Position numbers and translations under genes: made by a program. Positions 1-10,618 of a stretch of DNA of 64,000 nucleotides are shown here, piece after piece. How positions within the stretch are numbered: the first letter of the stretch is position 1; the number at the start of each line of letters is the position of its first letter. The stretch is from Phymorhynchus buccinoides (taxonomy: Eukaryota > Mollusca > Gastropoda > Neogastropoda > Raphitomidae), in contig CM065710.1 of NCBI GenBank assembly GCA_017654935.2, forward strand, positions 30,332,405 to 30,396,404, given 5' to 3'. Under the pieces are notes generated by a model that made no database searches, was not told where the DNA came from, and saw only the letters and a list, made by a program, of their open reading frames with translations.

Positions 1-292
1 TAGATTGAGAGTTAATGGATGGCTTTGTAGATTTCTCAAACCTACACCGATGTGTACATGTGGGCAACCAATAGATGTATTTCATTTCATATTTGATTGT
101 ATTAGTACAAATAATCATTTTCAGCCACTTTATGATAAGATTTTTTTTATCAAATCTTCCGTTAATCAATGTCCAGTGTTTTGCTTTGCTCCTAATATCC
201 TAAGAAAATTTACTGGAATGGAATTATTCTTGCTTTATAACTGTTCGACCCTTATAAGTAAGCTTAAAAGTGATATTAGCATAGACATATAG
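1..292 (+). mobile_element. LINE ORF2 C-terminal fragment
   Basis: An open frame from the window edge to 292 encodes a Cys-x-Cys-Gly motif followed by His-x4-Cys (residues 17, 19, 27 and 32 of the visible frame), the zinc-knuckle-like motif found near the C-terminus of many non-LTR retrotransposon ORF2 proteins. The rest of the element would lie upstream of the window. No reverse transcriptase is visible, so this is a fragment call by motif only. Confidence 0.45.
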
Positions 293-664
293 ACAAGACA
301 GACAGACAGACAAATTATAAGTTTGGCTGTGTGTGTTGTGTGTGTGTGTTTGTGTTTCTATAAAATCTCATCCTACCGGAAGATTTTTTAAATTTACTTA
401 GAAGTAACGAAAGTGACGAAATTGTGAAATAGTACTTCCGTTTAAAAATAATTCTGTTATTTTTCGCTCACTAGTGGTGAAATTTAGTGGTCAGATCGCG
501 AAATGGCTGATTAAATTCTTCAATTTCGACATGAGAACGGTTCGTTTTTACCGAGATTGACGATGTCTACACGCACAGGTGACGACCAGCATAAAAAAAT
601 TTTTTAAATGGATTCGGGAAAATCCGCGTATGTGCCGCGTATGGCGACTCGGAAAAGATGCTTG
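293..664. other. No gene seen; short GACA microsatellite
   Basis: AT-rich sequence with a short (GACA)n run near 296-312 and a TG-rich stretch near 325-352. I see no coding signature or recognised repeat. Confidence 0.5.
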
Positions 665-733
665 GTCCTCTAATAAGACCACCCCTCAGATAAGACTTTT
701 TTTTCACCGCACTTTCAAGGTCTTATTAGAGGC
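665..733. repeat. Small hairpin (inverted repeat)
   Basis: The arm CCTCTAATAAGACC near 667 is repeated as its reverse complement GGTCTTATTAGAGG near 720, enclosing about 40 bases. It lies directly beside the larger palindrome at 737-970 and may be part of the same fold-back element. Confidence 0.65.
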
Positions 734-736
734 CGG

Positions 737-970
737 TACCACTGTAGGGGAAGACGGGGTAAAAAGCGCATGGGCGGGTAAGAAGCCTACCCCAATTATC
801 TCATGAAATAAAGAAAATTTCAGTCACATTTGCCCATGAGACGAATGCTAGACATTAACGCTCGTCTCATGGGCAAAATGAGACTGAAATTTGCTTCATT
901 TCATGAGATAATTGGGGTGGGCTTCTTACCCGCCCATGCGCTTTTTACCCCGTCTTCCCCTATGTACCAC
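737..970. mobile_element. Large palindromic fold-back element
   Basis: Two arms of about 110 bases are reverse complements with few mismatches. The left arm runs from the GGGGAAGACGGGG block near 747 through CCCAATTATCTCATGAAAT and CCCATGAGACGA. The right arm repeats these inverted and ends in CCCCGTCTTCCCC near 947-959. The loop is near 848-862. Its right end abuts and truncates the TTAA MITE that follows. No coding capacity is seen. Confidence 0.75.
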
Positions 971-1185
971 AATGGTTTAACACCCATGTCACTAAAAGGC
1001 ATCAAATCAGGGCCTGTTATCCAACGACCCTATTCTCTTCACTTGGGGAGGTAAGGATAGGCCTAATGTTAAGCATGTCACGGAGGAATTCCCAACTATT
1101 GCAGATAAAAAATAATTCTGTACCCAGACAAGCTTAATGGTATTCAATTTGGGGGCTGAAAAATGGCTGGCGGCGAAAGGGTTAA
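962..1185 (-). mobile_element. TTAA-flanked MITE (family 1), left end lost
   Basis: This copy contains the family landmarks GGTTTAACACCCATGTCAC, AGGATAGGCCTAATGTTA and a right end GGCTGGCGGCGAAAGGG followed by TTAA at 1182-1185. The usual left terminus TTAACCCTTTCACCGCCA is missing where the palindrome at 737-970 begins. The family is dispersed through the window in both orientations. TTAA flanks and CCCTTT termini suggest a non-autonomous piggyBac-like element. Confidence 0.8.
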
Positions 1186-1660
1186 ATAATGTCTATCTTC
1201 AAAGAGAATGATCAATGAAAATAGAGAGTAACAGCATTGTTATAAAGTTTTCACGAATCAGTAATCGAATATAGATCAGCAAAGAAACTATAAGATATAG
1301 CAAAATGGAACATGGCAAAGAAATGAGCACAATGGCATCAGCTTATATAATCAAAGCGTGTATATGTTTATTTTGCATTGATTACATGTCACGGGGATAT
1401 TTGGAATATGAGAACATCATTCTGAATTCTGATTTTTTTTTGGGGGACGATTCTGAATTCTCCAAAGCATGCTATTCAGATAGATAGATAGATAGATAGC
1501 ATGAAAGGAAAATCTCAGTGAATAGCCAGCTCCGTACCCCTACCCTGAAGGACTGAAAAGTTAGTGCATTTGAAATGCAGAATAGTTTACTTTAATAAAA
1601 CTTTTCTGTGTCCAATGTCTTTATTTGTGAACCTCAGAAACAAAACCAGTTAACGTTATC
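1186..1660. other. No gene seen; AT-rich DNA
   Basis: AT-rich sequence with a short (GATA)n run near 1480-1498. No coding signature or dispersed repeat was recognised. Confidence 0.5.
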
Positions 1661-1670
1661 TTTGAGTAAT

Positions 1671-1960
<290 letters not shown>

Positions 1961-2164
1961 TGCACACCTAACTTTCAAGTTTTGAATGACTATTGAATAT
2001 TCTCTCGGGAAAATTCCGATTTTTTCTGAATTCCAACTTTTCCTGTGACATATGTATCGTAGTCAGGTAAATCACCTCAGAAATAAAAGAAAAGCCCTTT
2101 TTTGTTTTCAAAGTGCGAGCCGCATACAGTATTTTACTGCAGTAACTGTTATTATTTCTGCTGC

Positions 2165-2234
2165 TATCGTACGTGTGCACGCATGCGCGCGCGCGCACGC
2201 ACACACACACGCACACACACACGTGCGCGCGCGC

Positions 2235-2318
<84 letters not shown>

Positions 2319-2360
2319 CCACACTGTGACACACCACGCACACACAAACAAACACACGCG
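2165..2360. repeat. CA/CG-rich dinucleotide microsatellite
   Basis: Alternating (CA)n, (CG)n and CACG runs of about 150 bases, with an uninterrupted (CA)n stretch near 2253-2317. Alternating purine-pyrimidine of this length can form Z-DNA. Overlapping open frames (His-Thr and Cys-Val repeats) are artefacts. Confidence 0.95.
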
Positions 2361-2747
2361 AACGCGGGTTCTGACGGAAAAGTGAATGTAAAAGATGCAG
2401 TAAAGCCGGGCTTCTCTTGAAAGAATAAGCTACACTGTGGCGTGGAATCACATGAGTTTCGTGGATCCCCCCCCGCCCCCCTCGTTGTTTATTTTCTTTG
2501 CTTTATTTTCTGACACCCCCCCCCCCCTCCCCCCATCAGCTTCTGACACACACATATGCAGGCGCGTGGCCTATGGCACAAGGCAGTCATTAAAATGCTT
2601 CTGTATATTCACTCCATTTGTTATCCCCCGAAGACGGAGTGTGGCTGCCCATGTGGCGGGGTAATCAGAAACGGGCATACACGTACGTAATGTTATCATC
2701 CCTAGTTGATGCATTTCGTTATGATATTACGATAGTGTTCAAGTGCT

Positions 2748-2955
2748 TCCGGTTGTTGGCATGATCCCTGGAGTCTTTTAGTCTGGGTAGGCCTATATGT
2801 CAACAAACCGAACAACAACTCCATTTGTTAAACTGTTTTAATTATCATTCTCCCGGCTGTTGGCATGATCCCTGGAGTCTTTTAGCAAGGGTATGTCAGT
2901 CAACAAACACTGACAACAAACTCCATTTGTTAAACTGTTATAATTATTCTTGATT
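2748..2955. repeat. Direct tandem duplication, about 100 bp x2
   Basis: The block containing GGCATGATCCCTGGAGTC and CTCCATTTGTTAAACTGT occurs twice in a row (near 2757-2835 and 2860-2940) with small differences. No function is apparent. Confidence 0.8.
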
Positions 2956-3289
2956 TTTACTTTCTGTAATGTCATCCATTACTTATTTAGCACCTCTTTC
3001 ACTCAAACATAAAAATCCTTCCTTATTATTCAGTCTTCCGTGCTCTCTTCTTTTCTTTCTTTACTTCCTTCCTTCGCTCTTTTATTTTTATTTTTATTTT
3101 ATTTGTATTTTATTTTTTAAGCAAAAAAGTGGTCCGGCCATGGCCGGGCCACGTGCTACGCCCGTGAAGTTCTTCATGCTCTCAGTCTGTTGCTACCAAT
3201 GATACGCACACCTTCTCAAGGCCCTAGGGCCTGCTGAAGCACGAAAACCATGCAGGCTTATCCTCATGTTTTGCATGGGCGGATTATGA

Positions 3290-3380
3290 AGGGGGAGGGG
3301 GGGGGGGGTCTGGTTGTAGGCTACGGACATTCCCCCCCCCCCCCCCCAACAACAACAAAAAGAGGCCCTCCGACTCTCTC

Positions 3381-3448
<68 letters not shown>

Positions 3449-3472
3449 ACACACACACACACACAGACACTG

Positions 3473-3505
<33 letters not shown>

Positions 3506-3551
3506 CGTTCATCCAATATCTAGTTTTGCAACTACTTTTTAAATCAGCTGG

Positions 3552-3584
<33 letters not shown>

Positions 3585-3590
3585 TTCACC
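3290..3590. repeat. Poly-G, poly-C and CA microsatellite cluster
   Basis: Poly-G near 3295-3308, poly-C near 3332-3347, (CA)n from 3386 to 3500 with CAGA interruptions, and a poly-C run of over 30 near 3551-3584. Homopolymer lengths may be assembly-sensitive. Confidence 0.9.
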
Positions 3591-3599
3591 AAGCATCAT

Positions 3600-4080
3600 G
3601 AATCAGCCCCAGATAGGCTATATCAGTTGAGTTCCATTTAGAAACTTCTACTGGAAATCATGCATGCATTTTTCGGTTGCCCCGTGCTTTCCAATTTAAA
3701 AAGAAAAAAAGGAAACTAGAGAATGTGAACTGTATTCACTCAAGAGTGACAAAACCAAAGGCAGACGACCCCGATTTCATTTGCACAAGGTCTCGCCCAA
3801 CCATTCATCGATTTTATGCAACTAGGCCTAAACCAGCGAGTGTATAATAGGTAGGCTAATGCATCAGTTCTTTCACTCTTGAGACATTTCTGTTTTGAAA
3901 TTTGGTATTCTAAACTTTGTAAATCGGGCTAAAAGATGCGTTGCAGTCGTTGCAGATATATCAAAAGGATTAGGATTTGAAAACTACAAGCGCAAGGTCA
4001 AAAAAAAAGCTTTTTCTTCTTGAGCTTCCCCATTCATAAAGCGCAAATGAATTCATTCATAAATTTGAGAAGTGCAGACT
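3600..4080. other. No gene seen; upstream DNA
   Basis: AT-rich DNA directly upstream of the likely 5' region of the Gq gene. I saw no convincing TATA box or recognised repeat. Confidence 0.4.
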
Positions 4081-4755
4081 AATTTTGCTTCGTGGGTGGA
4101 AAACGAATCTTCGAGGCATTACCGAGAGGCTTATTTTCGCGTGATACAATTCTTTCCGATGAAACTGCAAAATTCCAAGCTTGCATTTATTATTGGCATT
4201 TCGCTCTCGGCCTCAGAGACGAGAGCAGCGAATCTGCCATTTGTAGCCGAGCCGATTCGGTGCCTGCCGAGCAAGACCGGCTCATTACATATGCAACGTA
4301 CAGCCTCACAGTAAACTAACATCCCATAATATCCTCATTGAGGCTGTTACTTTCTACCAGCCGACTACTTCGTAATTGACAGTTCTTTTACTGTTTTGGT
4401 TTTCTAATGGGATCAGTCGTTCTTTGTTGTTTTATTGCAAGAAATATCGATTCTAACCCAGGCGTCTAATCGTTATTTTTCTTTTGCTGTGCAGCGATTC
4501 GCTCTCATCGACGCCCGTTCTACCGAGCAGACACACGCCCTACGACACCACACCCAAGTCTGGTTGACTCCATTTGGCACCTCCATGGTTGGGGATTTTT
4601 GACAGCCAACGGCGATTTGTCGCTGTAATTTTGGACATCTTGCCCCATCTGTGCTGTCGTTTGGACTTTGGGGAAGGACAGCGGGTGGAGAGGAGAGCAT
4701 CTTTGGACAGCAGATTCGATAATTCGCTGCTGGCCGCAGATAGCGCTGCTTCAAA
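4081..4755 (+). promoter_or_regulatory. Probable 5' UTR/promoter area of the Gq alpha gene
   Basis: This stretch is richer in CpG than its surroundings. Near 4475-4495 a pyrimidine-rich run ends in TTTGCTGTGCAG, a good 3' splice-site match, so the exon holding the start codon may begin at about 4496 with another 5' UTR exon further upstream. A tiny upstream ORF (ATG at 4585, stop TGA at 4600-4602; Met-Val-Gly-Asp-Phe) precedes the main start. No transcription start can be placed from sequence alone. Confidence 0.45.
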
Positions 4756-4873
4756 ATGGCGTGCTGTCTAACAGAGGAACTGAAGGAGCAGAAGCGAATA
4801 AATCAGGAGATTGAGCGGCAGTTGAAAAAAGACAAAAGAGATGCACGCAGGGAATTAAAGCTGCTTCTTTTAG
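4756..4873 (+). CDS. GNAQ: Gq alpha subunit, coding exon 1
   Basis: Encodes residues 1-39 and the first base of Gly40. The ATG at 4756 sits in a strong context (A at -3, G at +4) and gives MACCLTEE, the usual invertebrate Gq start, which lacks the six-residue MTLESI extension of vertebrate GNAQ. Cys3 and Cys4 match the palmitoylation sites that hold Gq at the plasma membrane. The rest is the amphipathic N-terminal helix that contacts G beta-gamma, then strand beta-1 (KLLLLG). The exon ends TTA-G followed by GTAAGT, phase 1. Gq alpha relays activated receptors to phospholipase C-beta; in many invertebrates it also serves rhabdomeric phototransduction. Confidence 0.97.
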
Positions 4874-5807
4874 GTAAGTCGTGCACTATATTTTCGTGTT
4901 TTTGTGTGTGTTATTGCCGTCAGATTGTGGCATCGAAAGTTGGGGTAGCTCTGATTCTATCAAAACAAAAGCTCATTTCCTGCAATGATAAGCAGTTTTC
5001 ATACTGTTTCCTCCTGAATTTCCATTCAATTCGTGCGTTTTTTGTTGCATATTACGCTATACTGACTCCATACAGCAGTCGTGTATTGATTTTGTTCGTT
5101 TTGAATGCATGAGAAGAAAACCTATTTTCACATTATTTTAGCGCAGCCATTTCTAAAAGATCCGCCATTTTGGATGCTGTAAGCGATGATGTTGGGTGAA
5201 TGCATAATTCATTTATGGCAAAGTATCATCGTAATACACCCGTGAATTTCCTCATTATATGCTACCACATATGTACACGAGATTTATTAAAGCACAGCTG
5301 TAAAGGTAGCTCGCCTTTGTGCACCTGATAATGCAACTTCAGGAAGATATTAAACGATTGTGCTGCAGCTTCCTACCTGATAGGTCTGCAAGAACTCGTA
5401 GACTAGACTTGAAGAATGTGAGGTGACACCCTAAAAAGAGCAAGACCTTGTGCATATTAAAAACACACCAAAACACAAAGATGTTCAGCTTAGCAGTTAC
5501 ACTACTACCTCTGGCCCTAGTGTTATTGATTTAGCATTGTCATAGACTCCCAGACAAGTTTAAAGTTAAAATGAAAGTCACAACAATCAGGCCTACTACC
5601 ACTAGTAGTAGTACTACTACTGTACTACTATAGATCTAGGCTTTGCACCTGGTCCACCCAAGTCCAACTGATTGTGTTCTAATCCATCTACTTTGAACTT
5701 TGAAGCATTATCATTATGCTGCATAAGTCTCAGCCAAATCTGTTTGAAATAAAAATTTACTAGGTTTTAGACAAAACTGCACATCAGTGCTCAGTCAGAC
5801 CAATGAA
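4874..5807 (+). other. Intron 1, first part; no repeats recognised
   Basis: Intron 1 starts with GTAAGT at 4874 and runs to 24844, almost exactly 20 kb. This first stretch is ordinary AT-rich sequence with a short (CTA/GTA)n cluster near 5598-5632. Confidence 0.7.
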
Positions 5808-6245
5808 CTGGAGCTGCTGTACCTCAGTTGGTTGAGTCGCTGGCTCGTAATCTGTCAGGTTTGCGAGTGCAGGTTCAAATCCAGCTGGGGTCGCAGTGGT
5901 GTGTCCTTGGGAAAGGCACTTTACTCCTATTTTCCTCACTCCACCCAGGTGTAAAATGGGTACCTGACGTCGGTTGGGGAAAAAATCCTTCGGATGAGAC
6001 TTAAAAATAAAACTGAGGTCCCATGTGTGAATGCACGCACAAAGATCTTGCGCACACGTTAATGCTCGTTCCACTGATCGGTAGGACACTAGGAGTAGGC
6101 CATGCTGTGCCGGTGGAATGGATGACACAAACTCACATAGCATGCATCCTGTGCGCCAGTTGCAGTCTAAATGAAGACTTTGGGTGTGGGGCAGGATAAG
6201 CATCCCCAATACTGGCAATAGGAAGAACTGACATAGTGACAATAT
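5808..6245 (+). mobile_element. tRNA-derived SINE
   Basis: A tRNA-like head carries an A-box-like TACCTCAGTTGGTTGAGTCG (5819-5838) and a B box GGTTCAAATCC (5872-5882). The body holds TGTCCTTGGGAAAGGCAC, a Pro/Thr-free segment common to many animal SINEs, then CCTTCGGATGAGACTT and GAATGCACGCAC. It probably ends near 6245 in an AT-rich tail. It would be transcribed by RNA polymerase III when young; mismatches suggest an old copy. Confidence 0.75.
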
Positions 6246-6339
6246 TTATATGATCATACGGACATACGGACATTTATAGGCCTATACTGTAATGAAGTGA
6301 ATGATGTGTCTATCCTCTAGGCTCTAGTATTCAGGCATC

Positions 6340-6790
6340 AGAACGGCCCGCGGATCCGTGGATTTGCGCGGTTTTGTTAGCCACTGGCTGCGATTTTGGC
6401 ACTGCCGGCCGCGGTTTGTACTTCATGAGGCAGCGCAATCTTATTCTCAAATGGTATTCGTAAGCAGTTTGTTTTCATACTGCGCCTTCGTAAACGAAAA
6501 ATCGCGGCCATGTTTGTTTTTTCTTCCGAGTTTAGAGCTCTCTGGACTCTTACTTTCACTGTTTCAGAGTTTGTTTTGATGACGGTGATTGTGATTTGGG
6601 TTTTAAATGAGTCGATTTAGAGGATATGATGATGTGAGAACTTTGAACTTTTCCATGATAAATCGGGTAGCAAATGATCGCAATGATGCCGACTACGGAC
6701 TAGAGTTTTGTGGGGTCCGACTCGATGTCGACTCCGAGTCATGGCGAGTGTTGTTCGTCCGCGGATTGGACTCTGGAGTATTCTGATGCC
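6340..6790 (+). repeat. Dispersed repeat related to 63530-63740
   Basis: Shared landmarks include AAATGAGTCGATTTAGA and GATGATGTGAGAACTTTGAA, which recur with changes near 63640-63690. Near 6700-6790 it is rich in TCCGACTCGATGTCGACTCC-like inverted motifs. Class unknown. Confidence 0.5.
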
Positions 6791-7062
6791 TGAGTATTAT
6801 TTATGACCAAGTGAAGATGTAGGGCCTACTTTTTTAAAAATTCTGCTTTGAGTTTGACACCCCCCATCCCTCGGCACAAACACAACTTTATGTACACACT
6901 CTTGAAACTTGTGAGACATGGTCATTGTCAGATTGGTATTTGGAAAATCAGGCTGATCTCCTCCGGAGAGCGCGTTGCCACAAGCACAGCACCTTCCTTT
7001 TTTAGACCTGTTTACCCATACGATTTCGGCATATTTTGTACTCATGCATGACAGAAATACGA

Positions 7063-7293
7063 TTAACCCTTTCACCGCCAATGTCGCATAAATTTCTGCA
7101 CTACAATGGTTTAACACCCATGCCATTAAAAGGCATCAAATCAGGGCCTGTTATCCGAAGACCCTATCTTATTAATTTTGGGAGGAAAAGATAGTTCAAA
7201 GAGGAATTCCCAATATTGCAGATTATTATTTTTTTTTTTCCTGTTAGGTTTAATGGTATTTTTTGGCTGGAAAATGGCTGACCTTTAAGTTAA
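7063..7293 (-). mobile_element. TTAA-flanked MITE (family 1)
   Basis: Starts TTAACCCTTTCACCGCCA at 7063 and carries GGTTTAACACCCATGCC. The right end is degenerate (GGCTGACCTTTAAGTTAA), so the terminal inverted repeat is no longer intact on that side. Confidence 0.75.
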
Positions 7294-7485
7294 AAAAAAG
7301 TGACCGGGACCTCCTGACAATGTGAAGATGTGTTCCTGAAGCGATGGTCCAGGGAATGGAGGCTCGGGGGCACTAGGGCATCAACTTGAGCCAGACACAG
7401 GACAGGGCGGGGCAGGAGGGCAAACGTTTTAAAAAACATGCGTGGGACAGCAGGGGGCAGGATGGGTGGTGGAGCAAACTTTCAA

Positions 7486-7995
7486 GAGACATCAGGGGTA
7501 GGTTTTCTTTGGGAGTGGTAGTGCTAAAAACTTCGGGCACGCACACTATGCGCAATTCGCAACATCAGGGGTAGGTTTTCTTTGGGAGTGGGAGTGCTAA
7601 AAACATCGGGCACGCACACTATGCGCAATCCCAAAGATTATAAAAGGGTAAGATGGACTACTTAAGAGTTGCACTACAGCGAACCGGGCTGATAGTTATC
7701 GTTAGTGGGGTAGTTATACACCATTCACAGTGGCGGCTATCCAAAAACTCAGACTGGAATTTGAACGGAGAATTCAACTGGCCTATCGACGTGTAAATGT
7801 GTCACGTTTAAAAGGGACATAACCAGTGTTTCTGTCCTCACTACTCATATAGGGAAAAGAGACCGGATGCTTGTCTTCCCCTATACAGTCTTTGGCAATC
7901 CGCAACATCAGGGGTAGGTTTTCTTTGGGAGTGGGAGCGAGCGTGGGAGTGGGAGTGCTAAAAACTCCGGGCACGCACATTATGCGCAGTCCGCG
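7486..7995. repeat. Three copies of a 75-100 bp repeat, split by another element
   Basis: The block CATCAGGGGTAGGTTTTC ... GGGAGTG ... GCTAAAAAC ... GGGCACGCACACTATGCGCA occurs at about 7488-7560, 7563-7630 and 7904-7990. The first two are in tandem. The third is separated by the dispersed repeat at 7638-7893, as if that element had inserted into the tandem array. Confidence 0.75.
7638..7893 (+). mobile_element. Dispersed repeat, second copy at 49196-49451
   Basis: About 255 bases from AAAAGGGTAAGATGGACTAC through CTATCCAAAAACTC and AGGGACATAACCAGTGTTTC to CTTCCCCTATACAGT, matching the downstream copy with scattered differences. No terminal repeats or coding region are clear. Its presence between copies of the 7486-7995 repeat suggests insertion. 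Confidence 0.7.
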
Positions 7996-8030
7996 ACAAC
8001 AAAAAACAACAAAAACCTGGAAGTAAGAAA

Positions 8031-8194
8031 TACAGTGGAACCTCCCTTATAAGACCTTCAAAAATCATCCAAAATGAGGTCTTGTAAGGGAGGCCAATTT
8101 AATGCTTACAAAGAAGGGCAATGTCTCAGAGAAGTAGGTCTTATACGGGAGGGAGTCTTACAATGGGAAGTCTTATCAGGGAGGTTCCACCGTA
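8031..8194. mobile_element. pogo/Tigger-like MITE
   Basis: Terminal inverted repeats TACAGTGGAACCTCCCTTAT (8031) and GGGAGGTTCCACCGTA (8194) flank about 165 bases and are bounded by TA. This is the typical form of non-autonomous pogo/Tigger elements of the Tc1/mariner superfamily. Related copies lie at 32298-32460 and 42790-43532. Confidence 0.8.
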
Positions 8195-8507
8195 CAGTGA
8201 AATTCGCTTAAAGGTGCACCCTGACAGATGAGTTTTTTCAAGAAACGCGTCGAGATCACCAGAAAGACGGCCTTCTCAAGGATTGGAACACTCACTTTGC
8301 TCTGGTTTCCTGGAAATCAAACCGTCATAACGGTGATTCCTCCTTGGCGGAGATGCCAGGGAGAGAAGCCGTTTTGGATGTGGTGGGTGGAGGCCACTTT
8401 ATTGTGGTTGAAGCTTCTTTTTTTTTGTAGTGCGCATTAAAAAAAAGAAAAAAGGAGCTATTTCCTTTGTTGTGAGCGAAACTCCTTTAGGTAAACTGTA
8501 TAAAATT

Positions 8508-9165
8508 CAGTGTTCCCAATTATGCAGATCTGTACGTAAATTACAAAGTTTCAAGTTTGATGTATAAATTTTTCAGTCAATACGTCATTGTGACGTACAG
8601 TTTTTCTCTCGGCCGATTGCATCCTCAAATGTGTTTGCCGCGATCAGAATGTCGAAGCCATTTCAGCTTGCGGGAAACGATCAACAAAATATAATGGGCC
8701 TATTCTTTCAATACTATACCTGATGCTTGAACAGTTGAAGCAGACCACAAAAACTATCGTGAACCACAGAGTAGTTTCCCTTTGTTTCTTGCCACCCATG
8801 CTGCTCGAACGTGCACTGCTGCCAAGCCTAGCCCGCGCGTTTCTTGGAAGCAAAAAAATGGCGCTGCTTCGCTGGATAGCGAAAACTTCGACGCGAAGTT
8901 CTTCCAAAGACTCTGAAGTTTTAAGTGAGGTGACAAAAACCCTTTTGCATCATGATTAAGTCTTATTTTTACTGAACAATTAATATCAATAAATGACTTC
9001 AAGCTTTGTACACATTGTTAAAGCGATTTGTCTTTATTTTAGAGCATATTCATTGTCCCAATTACGGCTTTTATTTTGACCCTCAAAAATTTCCAAATGA
9101 CCCTTAAAATTTGGGGGCAAAGGGTCATGATGACCCTTAAAAATTTGGAAGCATGGGGAACACTG
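8508..9165. mobile_element. hAT-like element nested in 8208-9837
   Basis: Termini CAGTGTTCCC and GGGGAACACTG are inverted repeats. Flanks share AAAATT, a possible target duplication. Near 9075-9150 there are inverted copies of GACCCTTAAAATTTGG. Open frames inside show no recognisable transposase. Confidence 0.65.
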
Positions 9166-9398
9166 AAAATTATAAAGGCTTGTATTGTGGAAATTTTGTG
9201 CAAACGATTTGGTCTAAACTCAGACGGCCATTAGAAAAGAGAAGACACATGCCTTCTCTTTCACTGAAGGAATCTGACTTCCAGCTCCTCCGCCAAGGAG
9301 GAATATCCGATTTGACGGTTTGATTTGTACTTGTAGGAAACCAGAGCAAAGTGAGTGCTACAATCTCTGGAAAGGGTGTTTTCCAAATCCTGGTGATC

Positions 9399-9560
9399 TT
9401 ATATAATAATAATAATAATAATAATTGTACATTTATATAGTGCTTTACCTCAGATGAGCCCAAAGCGCTTTACAATCAATGATTCATCAACAGACAACGA
9501 AAACAGCATTCAAGAGTGACACCAACCAGCAACAGCGCATATACAAAGCAACTCTCTCTC
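9399..9560 (-). mobile_element. LINE/SINE 3' tail with (AAT)n
   Basis: (AATAAT)n is followed by TTGTACATTTATATAGTGCT and CCCAAAGCGCTTTACAATCA. On the minus strand this reads as the usual 3' end GTAAAGCGCTTTGGGC... plus a trinucleotide tail. A near-identical copy is at 58920-59055. Confidence 0.7.
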
Positions 9561-9790
9561 TCTCTAACACACACACACGCACACGCACACACATAAACAC
9601 ACACATTTATCGAAGCCAACTCGTTCCTATCCCATTCGGTGATTCACCCACAGCAACCGAGCCGCATGGACTGACCACATACACCAACACGCATACACAA
9701 ACACCCTCACACAAAAACTTCGCACGCAGACACACAGACACGCACACAAACACAGACACACACACACACACATGCGTGCACACACAACCC
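9560..9790. repeat. CA-rich microsatellite
   Basis: Two imperfect (CA)n blocks (about 9565-9607 and 9685-9790) with non-repetitive sequence between them. Confidence 0.85.
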
Positions 9791-9949
9791 ACAACGTGTT
9801 TCTTGCAAAAAACTCATCAGTCAGGGTGCCCCTTTAACCCTTCTAGCGCCATGTGTGTTGTACGTTCCTGGTTGTCCGTTGCATCTCAACAGACAAGAGG
9901 GGAGTCATTTTTGTCTTCTCTAGTGCGCATTCGTTGCTTTAATGGAAGA

Positions 9950-10022
9950 AACAGTCATGTAAGCTCTAAAAATAGACGGAACACATGCAGTCATGTAAGC
10001 TCTAAAAATAGACGAACACATG
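9950..10022. repeat. Short tandem duplication, about 36 bp x2
   Basis: AGTCATGTAAGCTCTAAAAA followed by TAGACGGAACACATG occurs twice back to back with one-base differences. Confidence 0.8.
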
Positions 10023-10092
10023 ACAGGGTGCTTGGCAGTGAATGTCTTTGCGCTTGGTGGGAGTGTAGAGTGATGTCTTGGGCGAATGTATT

Positions 10093-10276
10093 CAACCACG
10101 GTGCCGGAAGTCAAAATTGGAGGGACTGAAATTTTATTTTTGAAATAGCCAATATTTTGAGTTAAAAAGACCTTTTAGTTTTACATAAAAATTATTAAAC
10201 TGGGGCCAGAAAATGAGTGCGAGTTATCCAGTGTTTTTGTGTTGTCCGTTTTTGAGTTAGCAGGAATCCACTGTAT
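10093..10276. mobile_element. pogo-like MITE, second family
   Basis: Carries AAGTCAAAATTGGAGGGACT, TTGAGTTAAAAAGACCTTTT and a right end GTTAGCAGGAATCCACTGTA. Related sequences at 14033-14110 and 22737-22908 show the family start near AGTAAAAATCGCTTAAGTC. Confidence 0.6.
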
Positions 10277-10492
10277 GAAGGTTTGTGTAAATTTAATTAC
10301 ACACAGAAACTTGTGCGCAGTCCCATCCGCTCATTTCTTGATATAAGTGTATCAGTGATAGTGATCGTGTTTACTGGTCAATATAACTAAATTAAATTCT
10401 GATCAATTGCAAATTAACCAAAATAATGAAATAAAATTTGACCTGTCAGTCCCAGGGACTGATAATTTTTTTGGCTAGGACTGATAAATTGT

Positions 10493-10618
10493 TTAAAGAC
10501 CCCGCACGTCATGTCAAAATCAGTTTTCACATGCTTCCCCTCTTACAGCGAGTAAGGAATCTTAAGAAATCTTCCTAGCATAAGAGGGAATGCAACACGT
10601 GATGTACAGGGTCTTTAA
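10493..10618. mobile_element. TTAAAGACC fold-back MITE
   Basis: About 126 bases with ends TTAAAGACCCCGCACGTCA and TGTACAGGGTCTTTAA, and a nearly complete palindrome around AGGAATCTTAAGAAATCTTCC. It shares its right TTAA with the next MITE. Related copies are at 52658-52800 and 62420-62550. Confidence 0.75.

Larger units (their letters stand above)
8208..9837. mobile_element. Composite TTAA-flanked fold-back element
   Basis: The left end TTAAAGGTGCACCCTGACAG continues ATGAGTTTTTTCAAG. The right end is its reverse complement, CTTGCAAAAAACTCAT then CAGTCAGGGTGCCCCTTTAA, ending at 9837. A second inverted pair lies inside: ACTCACTTTGCTCTGGTTTC near 8290 and its complement near 9335-9355. Within the arms sit another inverted-repeat element (8508-9165) and a LINE/SINE tail (9399-9560). 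No transposase is seen. Confidence 0.75.

Noticed and set aside
4574..4771. A 65-codon frame overlapping the Gq start, possible long upstream ORF
   Set aside because: It has no ATG (the first codon is TTG at 4574). Only the 5-codon ORF at 4585-4602 has an ATG upstream of the main start.
5819..5882. Possible functional tRNA gene (A and B boxes), also at 37546-37615
   Set aside because: No complete cloverleaf or clear anticodon stem, and both continue into SINE bodies.
9834..10100. TTAACCCTTCTAGCGCCATG as the start of another TTAA MITE
   Set aside because: The start resembles family 2, but no matching inverted right end with TTAA was found within 400 bases.
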